Positions 1 through 11,727 of a DNA stretch of 64,000 nt are shown piece after piece. Location: assembly GCA_903813345.2 (NCBI GenBank), contig CAIIXF020000002.1, positions 4,812,001 through 4,876,000 of the forward strand. Reading direction: 5' to 3'. Below the pieces are notes generated by a model. It was not told the origin of the DNA. It searched no databases and saw nothing but the letters and a program-made list of their open reading frames with translations. Source of the DNA: Owenia fusiformis (Eukaryota; Annelida; Polychaeta; Sabellida; Oweniidae). Every line of letters starts with the position of its first letter. The stretch's first letter is position 1. A program made the position numbers and the translations under genes.

Positions 1-1034
1 TATAATTGATATTACAACAATACTGTACAGCATCATGATTTGAAGTATTGCTAATTTTGCTATAACTTTTGTTCTCTTGCGTTTCTCTTCATGAAACTAT
101 CACAAGGTGAGGAAAATATATTTCCTCTTATCATATTCAAATTTCTTGACAAACAATTTAGTTGACGAAGAAATGGTTACCATCATGGTAACCATTGTCT
201 GGTTACTATGGTAACCATTGTCACGGTTACTATATAGTAAAATTAGCAATACTTTGATTGGTTGATTGATTGTACATGAATGCATCATTGGTGATTTGCT
301 GTTTGGCCTTAACAAATTAATTGTTTGTTTAGTGGTGTAGTTTCTTCAAAACTAATTCCCCGTATCCATTTAACAAACAATTACACTTGACAGGTCGAGG
401 GAGTCATTAAATCGACTATGCTCAATTGCTCATATATGTATTCTTTACACATACTTAATCAGTAAATGCAACTTGCACATTGTTATATTGTTTTTTTTCT
501 TATTGGAACTCAAGACAATAAGAAAAATAAGGTGCAAAATGAAATAAGAATGCAATAATTAGGCTACAATTCATCCTTGGCCAAAGAGTAATTCATTGTA
601 TTACATTATGCTCTACTATGAAAGCAGTGAAGGACCGATCTTGAAGGATGGCTACAATTGATTTGTTGTAACTTTTAAAAAGGGAAATAAATACAATTTT
701 TTTTATATTTGATTGAATTATTCTTCCAAATTACTGTAGGCCTATTGTTCAAATTATGATGTGTACTGTACTATTGGATATAATTTGAAACTACATAAGC
801 TTGGGGAAAATGCAAATGTCACTCAACTTTTTGGTGATTTTTAAGTCATGTTTGCACTTCACATTTCAAAATCAACTTATAAAAGTAATATGAAACCAAC
901 TTCTAATTTGATTCACTGACCTTTTATTTTTTCTCAAAGCATTTGTCTCAAAATCAGGAAATTAGGGTGATATGCAGTGGAATTTTGTAGGGAATTTCAG
1001 TCACAAAAAACGAATGGCACACTTCCTCGAGTGC
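1..1034. other. AT-rich gene-free flank
   Basis: No coding region is supported here. Open frames are short and have no family resemblance. The only structure seen is the palindrome cluster at 175-240. Confidence 0.6.
175..240. repeat. Three adjacent short palindromes, X-box-like
   Basis: Three palindromic blocks follow each other at about 25 bp spacing: 175-193 (GGTTACCATCATGGTAACC, perfect around a central C), 201-216 (GGTTACTATGGTAACC, one mismatch) and 227-240 (TTACTATATAGTAA, perfect). The second resembles the RFX X-box (two GTTRCC-type half sites, 2 bp apart) with one mismatch. Whether it is regulatory or a decayed short tandem repeat cannot be told. Confidence 0.5.
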
Positions 1035-1039
1035 AATAA

Positions 1040-1444
1040 CACGCGATCCTAACTTCGACCATTAATTTGAATTTTTGACCTACCAGGTGCTTGAAAATCA
1101 AGGATTGCGAGACTCATACTGCACCGTTTTTCTTCAAACTTATACCATTAAAAGCAGAACAAAATTGCCTTTCTGTCGGTGCATTACTTTATTGTAAAGA
1201 GTCCCTCGTTCTAGCAGCGTTTTGGTCCCCAGCTGTTAGAAGGCCTTACAGCTGGGGACCAAAATGCCGCTGGAAGTAGGGACTCTGTTGAAGAGAATAA
1301 TGTACCATAAGAAATGATTAGTGTTATGCTTTGAATGGAACAAGTTTGAAGAAAAACGGTGCAGTATGAGACTCGTAATCCTTGATTTTCAAACATCCGG
1401 TAATCTCAAAAATTCAAATTAACGGTCGAAGTTAGGACCGCGTG
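1040..1444. mobile_element. Foldback DNA transposon, 405 bp, CAC/GTG ends, 5 bp TSD
   Basis: The element is palindromic over its whole length. Its left end (CACGCGATCCTAACTTCGAC) is matched in reverse complement by the right end with one mismatch. The centre near 1200-1290 is itself a hairpin around CAGCTGGGGACC. It is flanked by the exact 5 bp direct repeat AATAA (1035-1039 and 1445-1449). It has no coding capacity, so it must be nonautonomous. CAC termini with 5 bp target duplication resemble Transib-type elements; that assignment is inference. Confidence 0.8.
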
Positions 1445-1547
1445 AATAAGTAGAAAAAACATTAAACAACTGAACACAATAATTTGAAGGAAGCTGCATG
1501 AACCTCAGCATTCACATAAATTACATCTAGAACATCTAGACAATGTC

Positions 1548-1767
1548 TTAAGTTATTTTTGTTCAACATCAATATAGAAAACCCCCTTATGTGGCCCCCT
1601 TATGACTCCTGGTTCAAAAGCTCGCCTGTTTTCAAATTGGCCGCCATTTTTGTCTCGTGAAATTTACTTTTGGACCATTTGCTTTAAAACTTGTGTCGAT
1701 AGGATTCTCGTTTTAAGTTATTTTTGTTCAACATCAATACAGAAAACTCCCCTATGACTCCTGGTTC
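1548..1767. repeat. Direct repeat at the left edge of the GPCR array
   Basis: About 55-65 bp at 1548-1614 (starting around TTAAGTTATTTTTGTTC and ending near GACTCCTGGTTC) recurs at 1713-1767 with small indels. The second copy abuts the point where homology to the GPCR gene begins (about 1763-1768), so this repeat marks the breakpoint that truncated the leftmost gene copy. Confidence 0.7.
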
Positions 1768-1984
1768 TTTCTTTGTTTATGTTTTTTGGTCGATCTTGTG
1801 CCGCTGTTACACCATCACGTGCGTCAATATCAAGCCATTCTGTTGGGAAGTTCAATTCTGTAGAATTATCTGTGTTATTATCTATCGTATCGACAGTTCC
1901 AAGTCCAACCAACAATATCATTGTTAAAGTTAAGTACATCATCATCATGAGTTTCTGCCTCATCAAAATATACGAAATTGTCAC
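1763..1984 (-). pseudogene. Truncated GPCR copy 0, first ~72 residues only
   Basis: This matches the start of exon 1 of the downstream GPCR genes: the same initiator region, a hydrophobic signal-peptide-like stretch (MMMMYLTLTMILLVGLGTV) and the acidic, N-glycosylation-rich start of the ectodomain. Homology stops near 1763, and the frame then runs into unrelated flank and ends at 1718. No transmembrane segment remains, so it cannot encode a receptor. The protein part is closest to the copy at 14167-17023, but the adjoining promoter part is closest to the copy at 21562-23436, so the fragment is a mosaic. It forms the left boundary of the tandem array. Confidence 0.85.
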
Positions 1985-2004
1985 ATTGTACAGTGTTGTT
2001 CTAT

Positions 2005-2067
2005 CCTTATATATCAGTTACATGCTTTTTTAATAGAATGACATGTATGAATTACACCTCAGCCAAT
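2005..2067 (-). promoter_or_regulatory. TATA and CCAAT elements of copy 0
   Basis: On the minus strand TATATAAGG lies at 2005-2013 and an ATTGG (CCAAT) box at 2063-2067, about 50 bp further upstream. The arrangement is kept in all four promoter copies. This copy would drive only the truncated gene fragment. Confidence 0.5.
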
Positions 2068-2776
2068 CATGTAACGGAGAAGCAAGAATTGTAAAATTAT
2101 ACTTGTTACGTCATTCGTTCAAAAAGTCATTGGAATCGATCTGAAGAATGGTGTGTAAGACAATAGTATGACACCAGTTCCCCCGTTCCTTATGAGAGTG
2201 TAATGCTTTCTACATTTTCAAAGAGGCTCAAATTACTCGCGTCTCCTTGTTTGGAGACAAATTGATTTAAAAAATGCCCATTTTGACCAAACGTAGGCTA
2301 CACCAATTTTGACTCTTATAGCCCCCGACCCTGGCTACGGGAATGGATCATTAAAGCATTTATTTGAAATTCCATTCACATAAACATTGCTGTCCATTCT
2401 ATAATTTAACTGATTTGGCACCCGCTCTATTTTGGTGGAGATTTAACTTACTCTAAGTTCACCAATTTAAATGTCCGCAAAAATCGAAAATGAAATGGCG
2501 CAAAATCAACCCAGTTTACTGTATGTTCCAAATTGTCAATGTAATGTCCGCAGGTGTCAATGGACATATCCATATCCATTATATACTTACATTGTATTCA
2601 TATATAACACTAATCCCATTACTGTTAGTCAGTAGGTGTTGCTCGGTATGGGCAGTGAATGAAATTATGAATGTCCATTTATCATTTGTTAGTTTTTAAT
2701 TCTATCAGGATGACACCGATTTGGTTTCTTTTTCTTTTGAAGAATGTGTTCTACATGTGCGAATAATAAATATATA

Positions 2777-3369
2777 TTTCATGAATTCTGGAAGAATAAA
2801 ATCTCTAATGATAAACAAAAACGAAAGTGCAATAACAAATTAAGAACTTATAACACATTCAAAAGTAACTTTCCCTATGAAAATTATTTAGATGTTATTA
2901 AACGTTTTGACCTGTGTAGAGAGTTTACTCAACTTAGAATAAGTGCACATAATCTCCAAATTGAACTCAGTCGCTACACAAGACCAAAACCGACACCTCT
3001 GGAAGAGGGAATGCAAAACATGAATATTATAGAAAATGAAGAACACTATCTCCTTCACTGTACGAAATATAATAAACAAAGAAGTATAATGTTGTCTAAA
3101 ATGAAAATGCCAGTACAAGAAAATCTAATTATTTATTTGATGTCTGGAAAAGATCAAAACTGTATAAATGTAGTACGACATTTATATTTACATCCAGTAC
3201 CAATAGCTATATCTCTAGTGCACCAATGCATCATCATCATTAATAGTAACACTAATAATTATGTAGTTTTTTTTTACATGTAAATGTCTTCCTTTTCCTT
3301 CCTTTATAATTGTTATAATTTTTTGTTTGTACATGTACTTCACCCCAAGGGGTGTGAATGTACTTGAAG
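2777..3369 (+). mobile_element. LINE 3' fragment inserted in unit 1, with empty sites
   Basis: The plus strand encodes a decayed C-terminal piece of non-LTR retrotransposon ORF2 (open frame 2744-3283, host-derived at its very start). It shows the LRISAHNLQIELSRY block and the EEHYLLHC zinc-knuckle half; the upstream CxxC pair expected in this family is lost. A short 3' tail with AATAAA follows. The insert is bracketed by AATAAATATATA (2765-2776 and 3370-3381). Units 2 and 3 carry the uninterrupted site (around 10285 and 17780), which shows a 593 bp insertion after unit duplication. The repeat could partly be the LINE's own tail. Confidence 0.8.
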
Positions 3370-3609
3370 AATAAATATATAAAAATCCATTTCGTTCGAA
3401 CTTTTGTTCAAATAAACTCTGAAGCAGCATTTTCCTATTTTTGTCACGCTAAGAGGTTCTTATAATTGAAGTGTTGTACACCTGTGGACGGGAAATTTTA
3501 GAAATTTTGGTAATGGAATGATTACTTCTCAGAATTCTGTTTTAAACGTTTGCATTAGGCTGTAATATAATATTCCTTTCCATCACTCTACCATATGACA
3601 TTAACAGAT

Positions 3610-3935
3610 CGGAAAAGCCCGGCAACGGTAAAGTCGAGACAATAGACACTGTAATTACCATTTGCCGTTGTCTTTATAAATTACTCAAATTCATATTCCG
3701 TTGTCATTGACGATATCGAAGACGCTATATTGTGGCGATTCACGACCCAATATGATCGAAATTGGGATTGCATATGAAACGACATCACAAGAGCTTAATA
3801 CATGCACATAATTAGCGACGATATAATCCCATGAAATGAGGACCAAGTGATTAAACAGTTTAAGCGACGGTTATGTCCGCCATTTGCAATTGTGACACGG
3901 TATCTGACTTTACCGTTGTCAGGCTATTCCGGTGT
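3610..3935. mobile_element. MITE of unit 1, ~27 bp inverted ends
   Basis: The ends are inverted copies of one sequence: CGGCAACGGTAAAGTC near 3620 and GACTTTACCGTTGTC near 3907, extending outward to CCGGAA/TTCCGG. The same element sits at the same place in units 2 and 3, so it predates the duplications. It has no coding capacity. The target duplication is not clear, so the superfamily is not assigned. Confidence 0.65.
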
Positions 3936-5117
3936 GATTTCGCGGTCAAGAATCAACTGGTCATGAAATTACGGAAAGGGAGAGCTTATACGGTAAGTCG
4001 GAGCCAGTTTACAAATTTGTTCGTAACGTTGAGATAGAGAGTCAAAATTATAACTATACGAGATAATGGGAAATCCTCTGTTGTTCATATTGGTGCTAGT
4101 TATGCGTGATTTACTTGGATGTTTTTCATAAAAATAGAGAAGTTTAAAAAATGAATCTATGAAGACGATGCGTTCATCAATTCAGAACAGACTGTGCATC
4201 GTATTTCTGTTTACGAAAAACGGAGAGTTCATTTTTCAAACAAATCCATTCGCTCCATTTTTCAAGTAGTTTATTGTATATATGTAAATGAAATGATCCA
4301 TTTGTAACTACTCCCTAGACATTAATAAAGCTGAAATTGATGGATATAACACAAGGAACATTATAATTTAGTCACGCACTTTTAGAAAAAGTTGAGAATA
4401 AAACAGTAGGAAAATGTGATTGTAACAAAATTTGGCGTTTCTTAATATTTCATCCATGATAGGTAAACACCTACACAAACATATTCATTATTTCATTAAC
4501 TATTAGTTATTAAAATAAAAAGAGAGTCGCATCGTGCAGATCGACCTCAATCTATGATTATACTGGCTTTCAGAGCGCAACACGATACTCTGTCCCATAT
4601 ATGGGGATGTCTTGCTCGGACTACTTCTACAAATACAAGACGGTGCCGTTAGCGAAATCACGAAAATAGCTGAGATAATTGATAATTCTCGTGTAAGCAA
4701 ATCAAATGATGATGCAGACAAAATACCTAATAATAAAGTTCATGTAATTAGCAATGCTAGAACTAGCCAAGCAATGGAAGAAAGTCTGACGAAGGAGTTT
4801 TTGGAATCGCAATGAAAACAACGTGACGCCAATCACACTAACAATAATGTCAACTTCATAGAGACAGCAATCGGCATGATAAACTGAAAAAGAGCAGGGG
4901 TGATAACACAACTAATAAGAAGTTATTGCTTGCTCGGTGCATTTCTTTATTTCTAAAACATGTACAATGCAAATTTCACAACAAAAATTAAAAGAGTTAT
5001 ATATGACCAAATTAATTAAGTTTTTGATGTTCAGATTGTAAAATAAACTTTGCATTCTTGCTTTTTAAACATCGTTTTCATCAATTTTCGATCAGTTACT
5101 CTACAGTAAAATTTGTT

Positions 5118-6625
5118 AATGTGAACAGCCTTAAAACATTTTAGTCATACTTTTGAACATACCCAACACACGTTACTAGGACTTCATAGTGCGACGTGTG
5201 AACACCAGTCGTTGTGAACAGCCTTTGAACATTTCAGTTACAATTTTGAATATACCCCACACATGTTACTAGGACTTCATAATGCGACGAGTGAACACCA
5301 GTCATAGTGAACAGCGTTTAAACATTTCAGTCACAATTTTGAACATACACCATACGTGTTACTAGGACTTCATAATGCGACGAGTGAACGACAGTCATAG
5401 TGAACAGCGTTTAAACATTTCAGTCACAATTTTGAACATACACCTTACATGTTATGAGGATTCCATAATGCGACGAGTGAACACCAGTCATTGTGAACAG
5501 CCTTTGAACATTTCAGTCACAATTTTGAACATACACCATACATGTTATGAGGATTCCATAATGCGACGAGTGAACACCAGTCATTGTGAACAGCTTTTGA
5601 ACATTTCAGTCACAATTTTGAACATACACCATACATGTTACTAGGATTCCATAATGCGACGAGTGAACGACAGTCATTGTGAACAGCATTTAAACATTTC
5701 AGTCCCATTTTTGAACATACACTTTACATGTTACTAGGACTTCATAATGCGACGAGTGAACACCAGTCATAGTGAACAGCGTTTCAACATTTCAGTCACA
5801 ATTTTGAACATACACCATACGTGTTACTAGGACTTCATAATGCGACGAGTGAACGACAGTCATTGTGAACAGCATTTAAACATTTCAGTCCCATTTTTGA
5901 ACATACACTTTACATGTTACTAGGACTTCATAATGCGACGAGTGAACACCAGTCATTGTGAACAGCTTTTGAACATTTCAGTCACAATTTTGAACATACA
6001 CCATACATGTTATGAGGATTCCATAATGCGACGAGTGAACACCAGTCATTGTGAACAGCTTTTGAACATTTCAGTCACAATTTTGAACATACACCATACA
6101 TGTTACTAGGATTCCATAATGCGACGAGTGAACGACAGTCATTGTGAACAGCATTTAAACATTTCAGTCCCATTTTTGAACATACACTTTACATGTTACT
6201 AGGACTTCATAATGCGACGAGTGAACACCAGTCATAGTGAACAGCGTTTAAACATTTCAGTCACAATTTTGAACATACACCATACGTGTTACTAGGACTT
6301 CATAATGCGACGAGTGAACGACAGTCATTGTGAACAGCATTTAAACATTTCAGTCCCATTTTTGAACATACACTTTACATGTTACTAGGACTTCATAATG
6401 CGACGAGTGAACACCAGTCATTGTGAACAGCTTTTGAACATTTCAGTCACAATTTTGAAGATACCCCATACATGTTACTAGGACTTCATGATGAGACGAG
6501 TGAACAACAGAATGTACACCATACATGTTACTTGAACTTCATAGTGCGACTTGAATATCTGAACATTACCAGTCATTGTGAACAGCGTTTAAACGTTTCA
6601 GTCTCATTTGTGAAAATACCCTATA
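5118..6625. repeat. 93 bp minisatellite array 1 (~16 units)
   Basis: Tandem 93 bp units contain the blocks ATGCGACGAGTGAACACCAG, GAACATTTCAGTC and CATGTTACTAGGACTTCATA. Units form a higher-order repeat of five (465 bp): the block at about 5561-5932 recurs at 6026-6397 with the same variant order. Because 93 is a multiple of three, stretches look open for 31-residue periods, but most units carry an in-frame TAG (in TTACTAGGAC), so no protein is proposed. Ends are degenerate. Confidence 0.9.
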
Positions 6626-7581
6626 CATATGACATGAAATGGAGTGTTTTGTGCAAAAATATAATTGTGAAATTCTGACTATTCAAATATAAAAAAGTTA
6701 CGCTATCTCAACTTGTCTTTTAAATTTCACCTTTAATTAATTGTTCAATTTTGATACGTAATTCAAACCAGGGCTACATCGTTGCAGTTTGAAATGAATG
6801 GTATTAGTCAGTTGATGTGGAAAACCTGAGAGTCGGAAATACAGTATTACTATATTATTATAAAATGTCAAGTTGTACATCGCGCATTACGTGACATTTT
6901 TAATATACATGTTCACGTGCTTGTATACAATAAACAATAACAAAAACGATATCAAAATAAGATTATTTTTGAACACATGTGACGATTTTCTTTTTCAATT
7001 GTACGGTGAGTCTACATCTAGCTTAAGTATCCCTTCAAATATTTTCATTTCGCCCTCTTAAAGGCCCCGTGTAAAGTTTTAATCTCTTTGAGTAAGGTTA
7101 CAGTTTTGCCTTGCATGCATGTTATCAAAATGTGGCATTTGAAACTTTTCAATTAATTTACAGCAACGCATGGCATGGCATACTTTCTAACTTATTTTAT
7201 GTTGGAAAAAGAAAGCAAAATTAGTCGTAAAATAGTAAGAAATTAACTCATAAGCTCAGTAAAGTGTTCCAGATATCGAAAAAGAATAATCTAAAAAATG
7301 ATCTAAATTCTAAAAATTTAACTTTTGTTTTTAAAATGGCGGGAAATTCCAATTTTTGAAATCAAATGATGACCAACATGACCAACTACGTTTCAAAAGT
7401 CAGATTTTAAAAAATGTCCGAATAGTAGTTTTTCAAGTCAATATTTGAATGATTATTTTCAAACTTTGCATGGGGCTTTTAAACGAAGGGAGATGTGATC
7501 GTTGGCTAGTGACTCGAGTAACACCAAATACAACAGGCGCTGACACCCGGGGTAATACTTAGGGTATTATTTTTACTATCG

Positions 7582-9617
7582 TTACGAAATTGATGGAATA
7601 ACCCTTGGCTCTCCCGCAGATTTTGATTGAGTACTACATGTAAGTGACTTGCTAGGCTTCGTTTTCGTCGCGTAAAAACAACATAACATTTGAATCACTT
7701 CACGGCGAAAGTGTTTCCCAGCAAACACGTAGAACCAGAAGTTGATTCCATAGTTGAGATAAAGAACGTAGATCATGTATAACTCTGCCTTGTATATCGA
7801 TGCCAGTGTGGTATCGTCCGTCTCCGGGTTGGATAAGATCGACCAAGCCCATACGTAAAATATGACGTATGGTAGTGTGCAAATACACAGGACGAAACTA
7901 ACGGAAACCAACATGAAGGTAAGCGAGTTGATGTTGTTCTTGTTGTTGTTCTTGTACATAGCAACCATACTTTTCTGGGAGCGACGGTGATACATCACAT
8001 TCACCAGGATGATGACGTTACATGTGATCACTATGGAGAGCGGGATGACGGAGAGAAGTGCCAGATCAATCCAGAGAAATATCTAGATAAAAGTAGACAC
8101 ATTATTTGATTTTCATTTTTTCGATTCATTTACATGTTGTTCCCGTTCGGAAAAGGCTGAATTTGACGGATATTTCGTATCGTAATTGTTGAAAATCTTT
8201 CGAAATGGAAGGTAGCTTACACGATAAGCGTTATGCTTGATTATTGAAAATATCTTTATTTTCTATATCTTATTAAACAAACATATAATAACATACAACA
8301 TAACAAAGTATTATATCATTATATTTGATTGATGCTCTTATACTGGAACATCCAAAAATCAGAATCCATGACTTTTATCCAAAGATTTGTGGGTTCTATT
8401 TTTTGGGGTCACCATGTATAGACCGATTACATAGATAATAGAGGGTTTAAGCTAGCGATATTTTTCACAACTTAACCGTGAACGCAAAGCCAATGAATCA
8501 ATACGTATATCGCGCATACAAAACAAGCTCTACTACAAAGTCTACTTCAAATTCTTGGAGTCTTATAAAAATAGAACATTCCAAAATGAGACATATGAAT
8601 ATAAAAACCTATAAAAAACGTGAAGCTGTTATTAAATTCTACCTCTCTGTAGTATGTTGTATACCCTTCAGATGGCGTGCAGTAGAACTGGTCAGGTGAA
8701 TTGGGATTGTACTCGATTATAAACGCGAGCTGAAGATTTGCGGCAAGAAGGACAACCACCGTTATAAGGACAGCTATTTTGACCCGTTTAGTGCTAATGA
8801 TGATCGAGGCCCGGTGTGGCAATGCAACTGCGATGCATCTCTCTATCGCAAGTAAAGCCACAAGAAATGGAGACAAGTCCGTCATGACGAATAGAATTAC
8901 AACGCCAATTTTACATGTCCAATAACTGTATTCAGTAAACATGCCTGGAATCCCTATTGTGCATCTCAGTGACATACCAAGTGCACTATTTAGTAAGTTA
9001 AACGAGTCCACAAATGCTAGAATGGTTAGCATGACGGTTGTGGTGGATTTCCTGATGTTTTTCCGACTGAAAACAAGGATAGAGAGAATGTTGAATAGGA
9101 CTCCGAAGAAAACGAGGACAAAGCCGCCGTATTTCCATATTTCGCAACCACCTAAATCTTGACTTGTGTCATCTAACTTCACATCTTCTAGCGCCATGGT
9201 TACATTCTCGGGGGACTCTCTATCAGTTGAGTTATGTACGCCATCGCCAATATCTGGCATGGCATCTTCTCCCGATCGAGTTGTGAAAGTCTCATTTAGG
9301 GTTGGGGATCCGCTAGGCCAGGTGATTACGGCATGTAGAGTAGTTAATTGAGTTCTTTCTTCTAGTTCCCCTGTTTTGTTTTCCAACGATCTCAAATTCT
9401 GGAGACTTTCTTCGTTTATGTCTTTTGGTCGATCTTGTGCCGTTGTTACACCATCAAGTGCGTCAATATCAAGCCATTCTGTTGTGAAGTTAACTTCTGT
9501 AAAATTATATGTGTTATTGTCAGTATTGACAGTTCCAAGTCCAACCCAGATCAATGTTAAAGTTAAGTACATCATCTCCATGAGTTTCTGGCTCATTAAA
9601 ATATACGAAATTGTCAC
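7582..9617 (-). CDS. Class A (rhodopsin-like) GPCR, copy 1, two exons
   Basis: Exon 1 is 9617-8643 and exon 2 is 8082-7582, joined in phase 0 (donor GAG|GTAGAA, acceptor CTAG|ATA), giving 491 residues. A signal-peptide-like N-terminus and an acidic ectodomain of about 150 residues with several NxS/T sites precede seven membrane segments. Seen motifs: N1.50 in GVLFNILSILV, LAFVD in TM2, the TM3 cysteine in WTCKIG paired with FYCTPSE in loop 2, IERC in place of DRY, P in TM5, CTLP in TM6, and NFWFY in place of NPxxY. TM4 lacks the usual tryptophan. Helix 8 ends in a CC pair. Peptide-type ligand is likely from the overall look, but the ligand is unknown. The TATA position suggests translation may start at Met8 (9596). 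The 560 bp intron has an inserted repeat. Confidence 0.85.
8225..8412 (-). mobile_element. Repeat insertion in intron of GPCR copy 1
   Basis: About 190 bp is present here but absent from the intron of copy 3 (around 22200-22215). On the minus strand it ends in an A-rich AATAAAG-type tail, suggesting the 3' end of a non-LTR element. No coding remnant is recognisable. Confidence 0.4.
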
Positions 9618-9637
9618 ATTGTACAGTGTAGTTCTAT

Positions 9638-9701
9638 CCTTATATATCAGTTACATACCTTTTTTAATAGAATGACATGTATGAATTACACCTCAGCCAA
9701 T
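9638..9701 (-). promoter_or_regulatory. TATA and CCAAT elements of GPCR copy 1
   Basis: Minus-strand TATATAAGG (9638-9646) lies 21-29 bp upstream of the first ATG (9617), with CCAAT (read on plus, 9697-9701) about 50 bp further upstream. A start site 25-30 bp below the TATA box would fall at or just past that ATG, favouring the second ATG (9596). Confidence 0.55.
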
Positions 9702-10540
9702 CATGTAACGGAGAAGCAAGAATCTTGCAATTATACTTGTCTCATTGGTTCAAAAAGTCATTGGAATCGATCTGAAGAATGATGCGTAAGACAATAGTAT
9801 GACACCAGTTCCCCCTTCCATCACGAGGGTGTTCTGCTCTCTATATTTTCGAAGAGGCTCAAATTACTCGAGTCTCCTTGGTTGGAGACAAATTCATTTA
9901 AAAAATGCCCATTTTGACCAAACGTAGGCTATACCAATTTTGACTCTTATAGCCTCCGCGACCCTGGCTACGGGAATGGAACATTAAAGCTGTCCATTCT
10001 ATGATTTAACTGATTTGGCACCCGCTCTATTTTGGTGGATTTGCCGATTTAACTTACTCTAAGTTCACCAATTTAAATGTCAATTCAAATTTAAAAATCG
10101 AAAATTAAGTGGCGCAAAATCAACCCGGTTTACAGTATGTTGCAAATTGTCAATGTAATGTCCGCAGGTGTCAGTTAATGGACATATCCATATACATTAT
10201 ATACTTACATTATATTCATTTTCTATCAGGATGGCACCGATTTGGTATCCTTTTCTTTTGAAGAATGTGTTCTACATGTGCGAGTAATAAATATATATAA
10301 AAATCCATTTCGTTCGAAAAACTTTTGTTCAAATAAACTCTGAAAATTAAAGTGCAGCATTTTCCTATTTTTGTCACGCTAAGAGATTCTTATAATTGAA
10401 GTGTTGTACACCTGTGGACGGGTAATTTTAGAAACTTTGCTAATGGAATGATTACTTCTAATAATTCTGTTTCAAACGTTTGCATTAGGAGTCACGATAT
10501 GTTATATTCCTTTCCATCACTCTACCATATGACATTAACA

Positions 10541-10867
10541 GACCGGAATAGCCCGGTAACGGTAAAGTCGGGACAATGGACACTGTAATTACCATTTGCC
10601 GTTGTCTTTCTGAATTACTCAAATTCAGATTCCGTTGTCATTGACGATATCGAAGACGCTATATTGTGGCGATTCACGACCCAATATGATCGAAATTGGG
10701 ATTGCATATGAAACGACATCACAAGAGCTTAATACATGCACATAATTAGCGACGATATAATCCCATGAAATGAGGACCAAGTGATTAAACAGTTGAAGCG
10801 ACGGTTATGTCCGCCATTTGCAATTGTGACATGGTATCTGACTTTACCGTTGTCAGGCTATTCCGGT
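10541..10867. mobile_element. MITE of unit 2
   Basis: Orthologous to the element at 3610-3935: CCGGAATAGCCCGGTAACGG at the left, its reverse complement with a few changes at the right. Best-preserved copy of the three. Confidence 0.65.
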
Positions 10868-11694
10868 GTGATTTACATTGCTATCGCGGTCAGGAATCAA
10901 CTGGTCATGAAATTACAGAAAGGGAGAGCTTATACGGTAAGTCGGAGCCAGTTTACAAATTTGTTCGCAACGTGCTAGTTATGCGTGATTTACTTGGATG
11001 CATTTCATAAAAATAGAGAAGTCTAAAAAATGAATCGATGAAGACGATGCGTTCATCAATTCAGAACAGACTGTGCATCGTATTTCTGTTTACGAAAAAC
11101 GGAGAGTTCATTTTTCAAACAAATCCACTCGCTCCATTTTTCAAGTAGTATATTGTATATATGTAAATGAAATGATCAATCTGTAACTACTCCCTAGACA
11201 TTAATAAAGCTAAAATTGATGGATATAACACAAGGAACATTATAATTTAGTCACGCACTTTTAGAAAAAGTTGAAAATAAAACAGTAGGAAATGTGAGTG
11301 TAACAAAATTTGACGTTTCTTAATATTTCATCCATGATAGGTAAACACCGACACAAACATATTCATTATTTCATTAACTATTAGTTATTAGAATAAAAAG
11401 AACATGCAGAGAATGCGAGAATCGCGATCGCATCGTGCAGATCGAAATTAAACTATAATTATATTGGCTCCCAGATTGCAATTCGATATTCTGTCTATAC
11501 GATTCCGTAAGTGAAATCACGAAAATAGCGGAGATAATTGATAATTCTCGTGTAAGCAAATCAAATGATGATGCAGACAAAATACCTAATAATAAGGTTC
11601 ATGTAATTAGCAATGCTAGAATTAGCCGAGCAATGGAAGAAAGTCTGATGAAGGAGTTTTTGTGGAATCGCAATGACTGAACAACGTGACGCCA

Positions 11695-11727
11695 GAGACA
11701 TATAAAACTGTTTTATATATGTCTCTG
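11695..11727. mobile_element. 33 bp hairpin insertion with 9 bp TSD
   Basis: GAGACATATAAAAC and its near-perfect inverse surround a 2 bp loop. The hairpin sits between two exact copies of GTGACGCCA (11686-11694 and 11728-11736). Unit 1 has a single GTGACGCCA at the same place (about 4824-4832), so this is an insertion with a 9 bp target duplication. It looks like a bare terminal-inverted-repeat remnant. Confidence 0.75.

Larger units (their letters stand above)
1985..9617. repeat. Tandem unit 1 (5' flank of copy 0 through GPCR copy 1)
   Basis: 7.6 kb unit, measured from GPCR start to GPCR start. In plus-strand order it holds promoter sequence, a small MITE (3610-3935), a 93 bp minisatellite, then the 3' flank and body of the next GPCR gene. 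The same order recurs at 9618-17023 and 17024-23436 at roughly 90% identity by eye, with indels. Unit-specific changes here are the LINE fragment at 2777-3369 and an intron insertion at about 8225-8412. Confidence 0.85.

Noticed and set aside
4503-4721. Conserved minus-strand frame SASSFDLLTRELSIISAIFVISLT in three units
   Set aside because: Conservation follows from unit duplication; frames diverge at both ends and start without ATG.
5375-5644. Repeat protein of 31-residue units (also 12556-12918)
   Set aside because: The frame stays open only because the minisatellite unit is 93 bp and a few units have lost the TAG; most units are closed in the same frame.
5118-6625. CRISPR-like array (regular repeats)
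   Set aside because: The whole 93 bp unit repeats with no unique spacers, and the surroundings are animal nuclear DNA.
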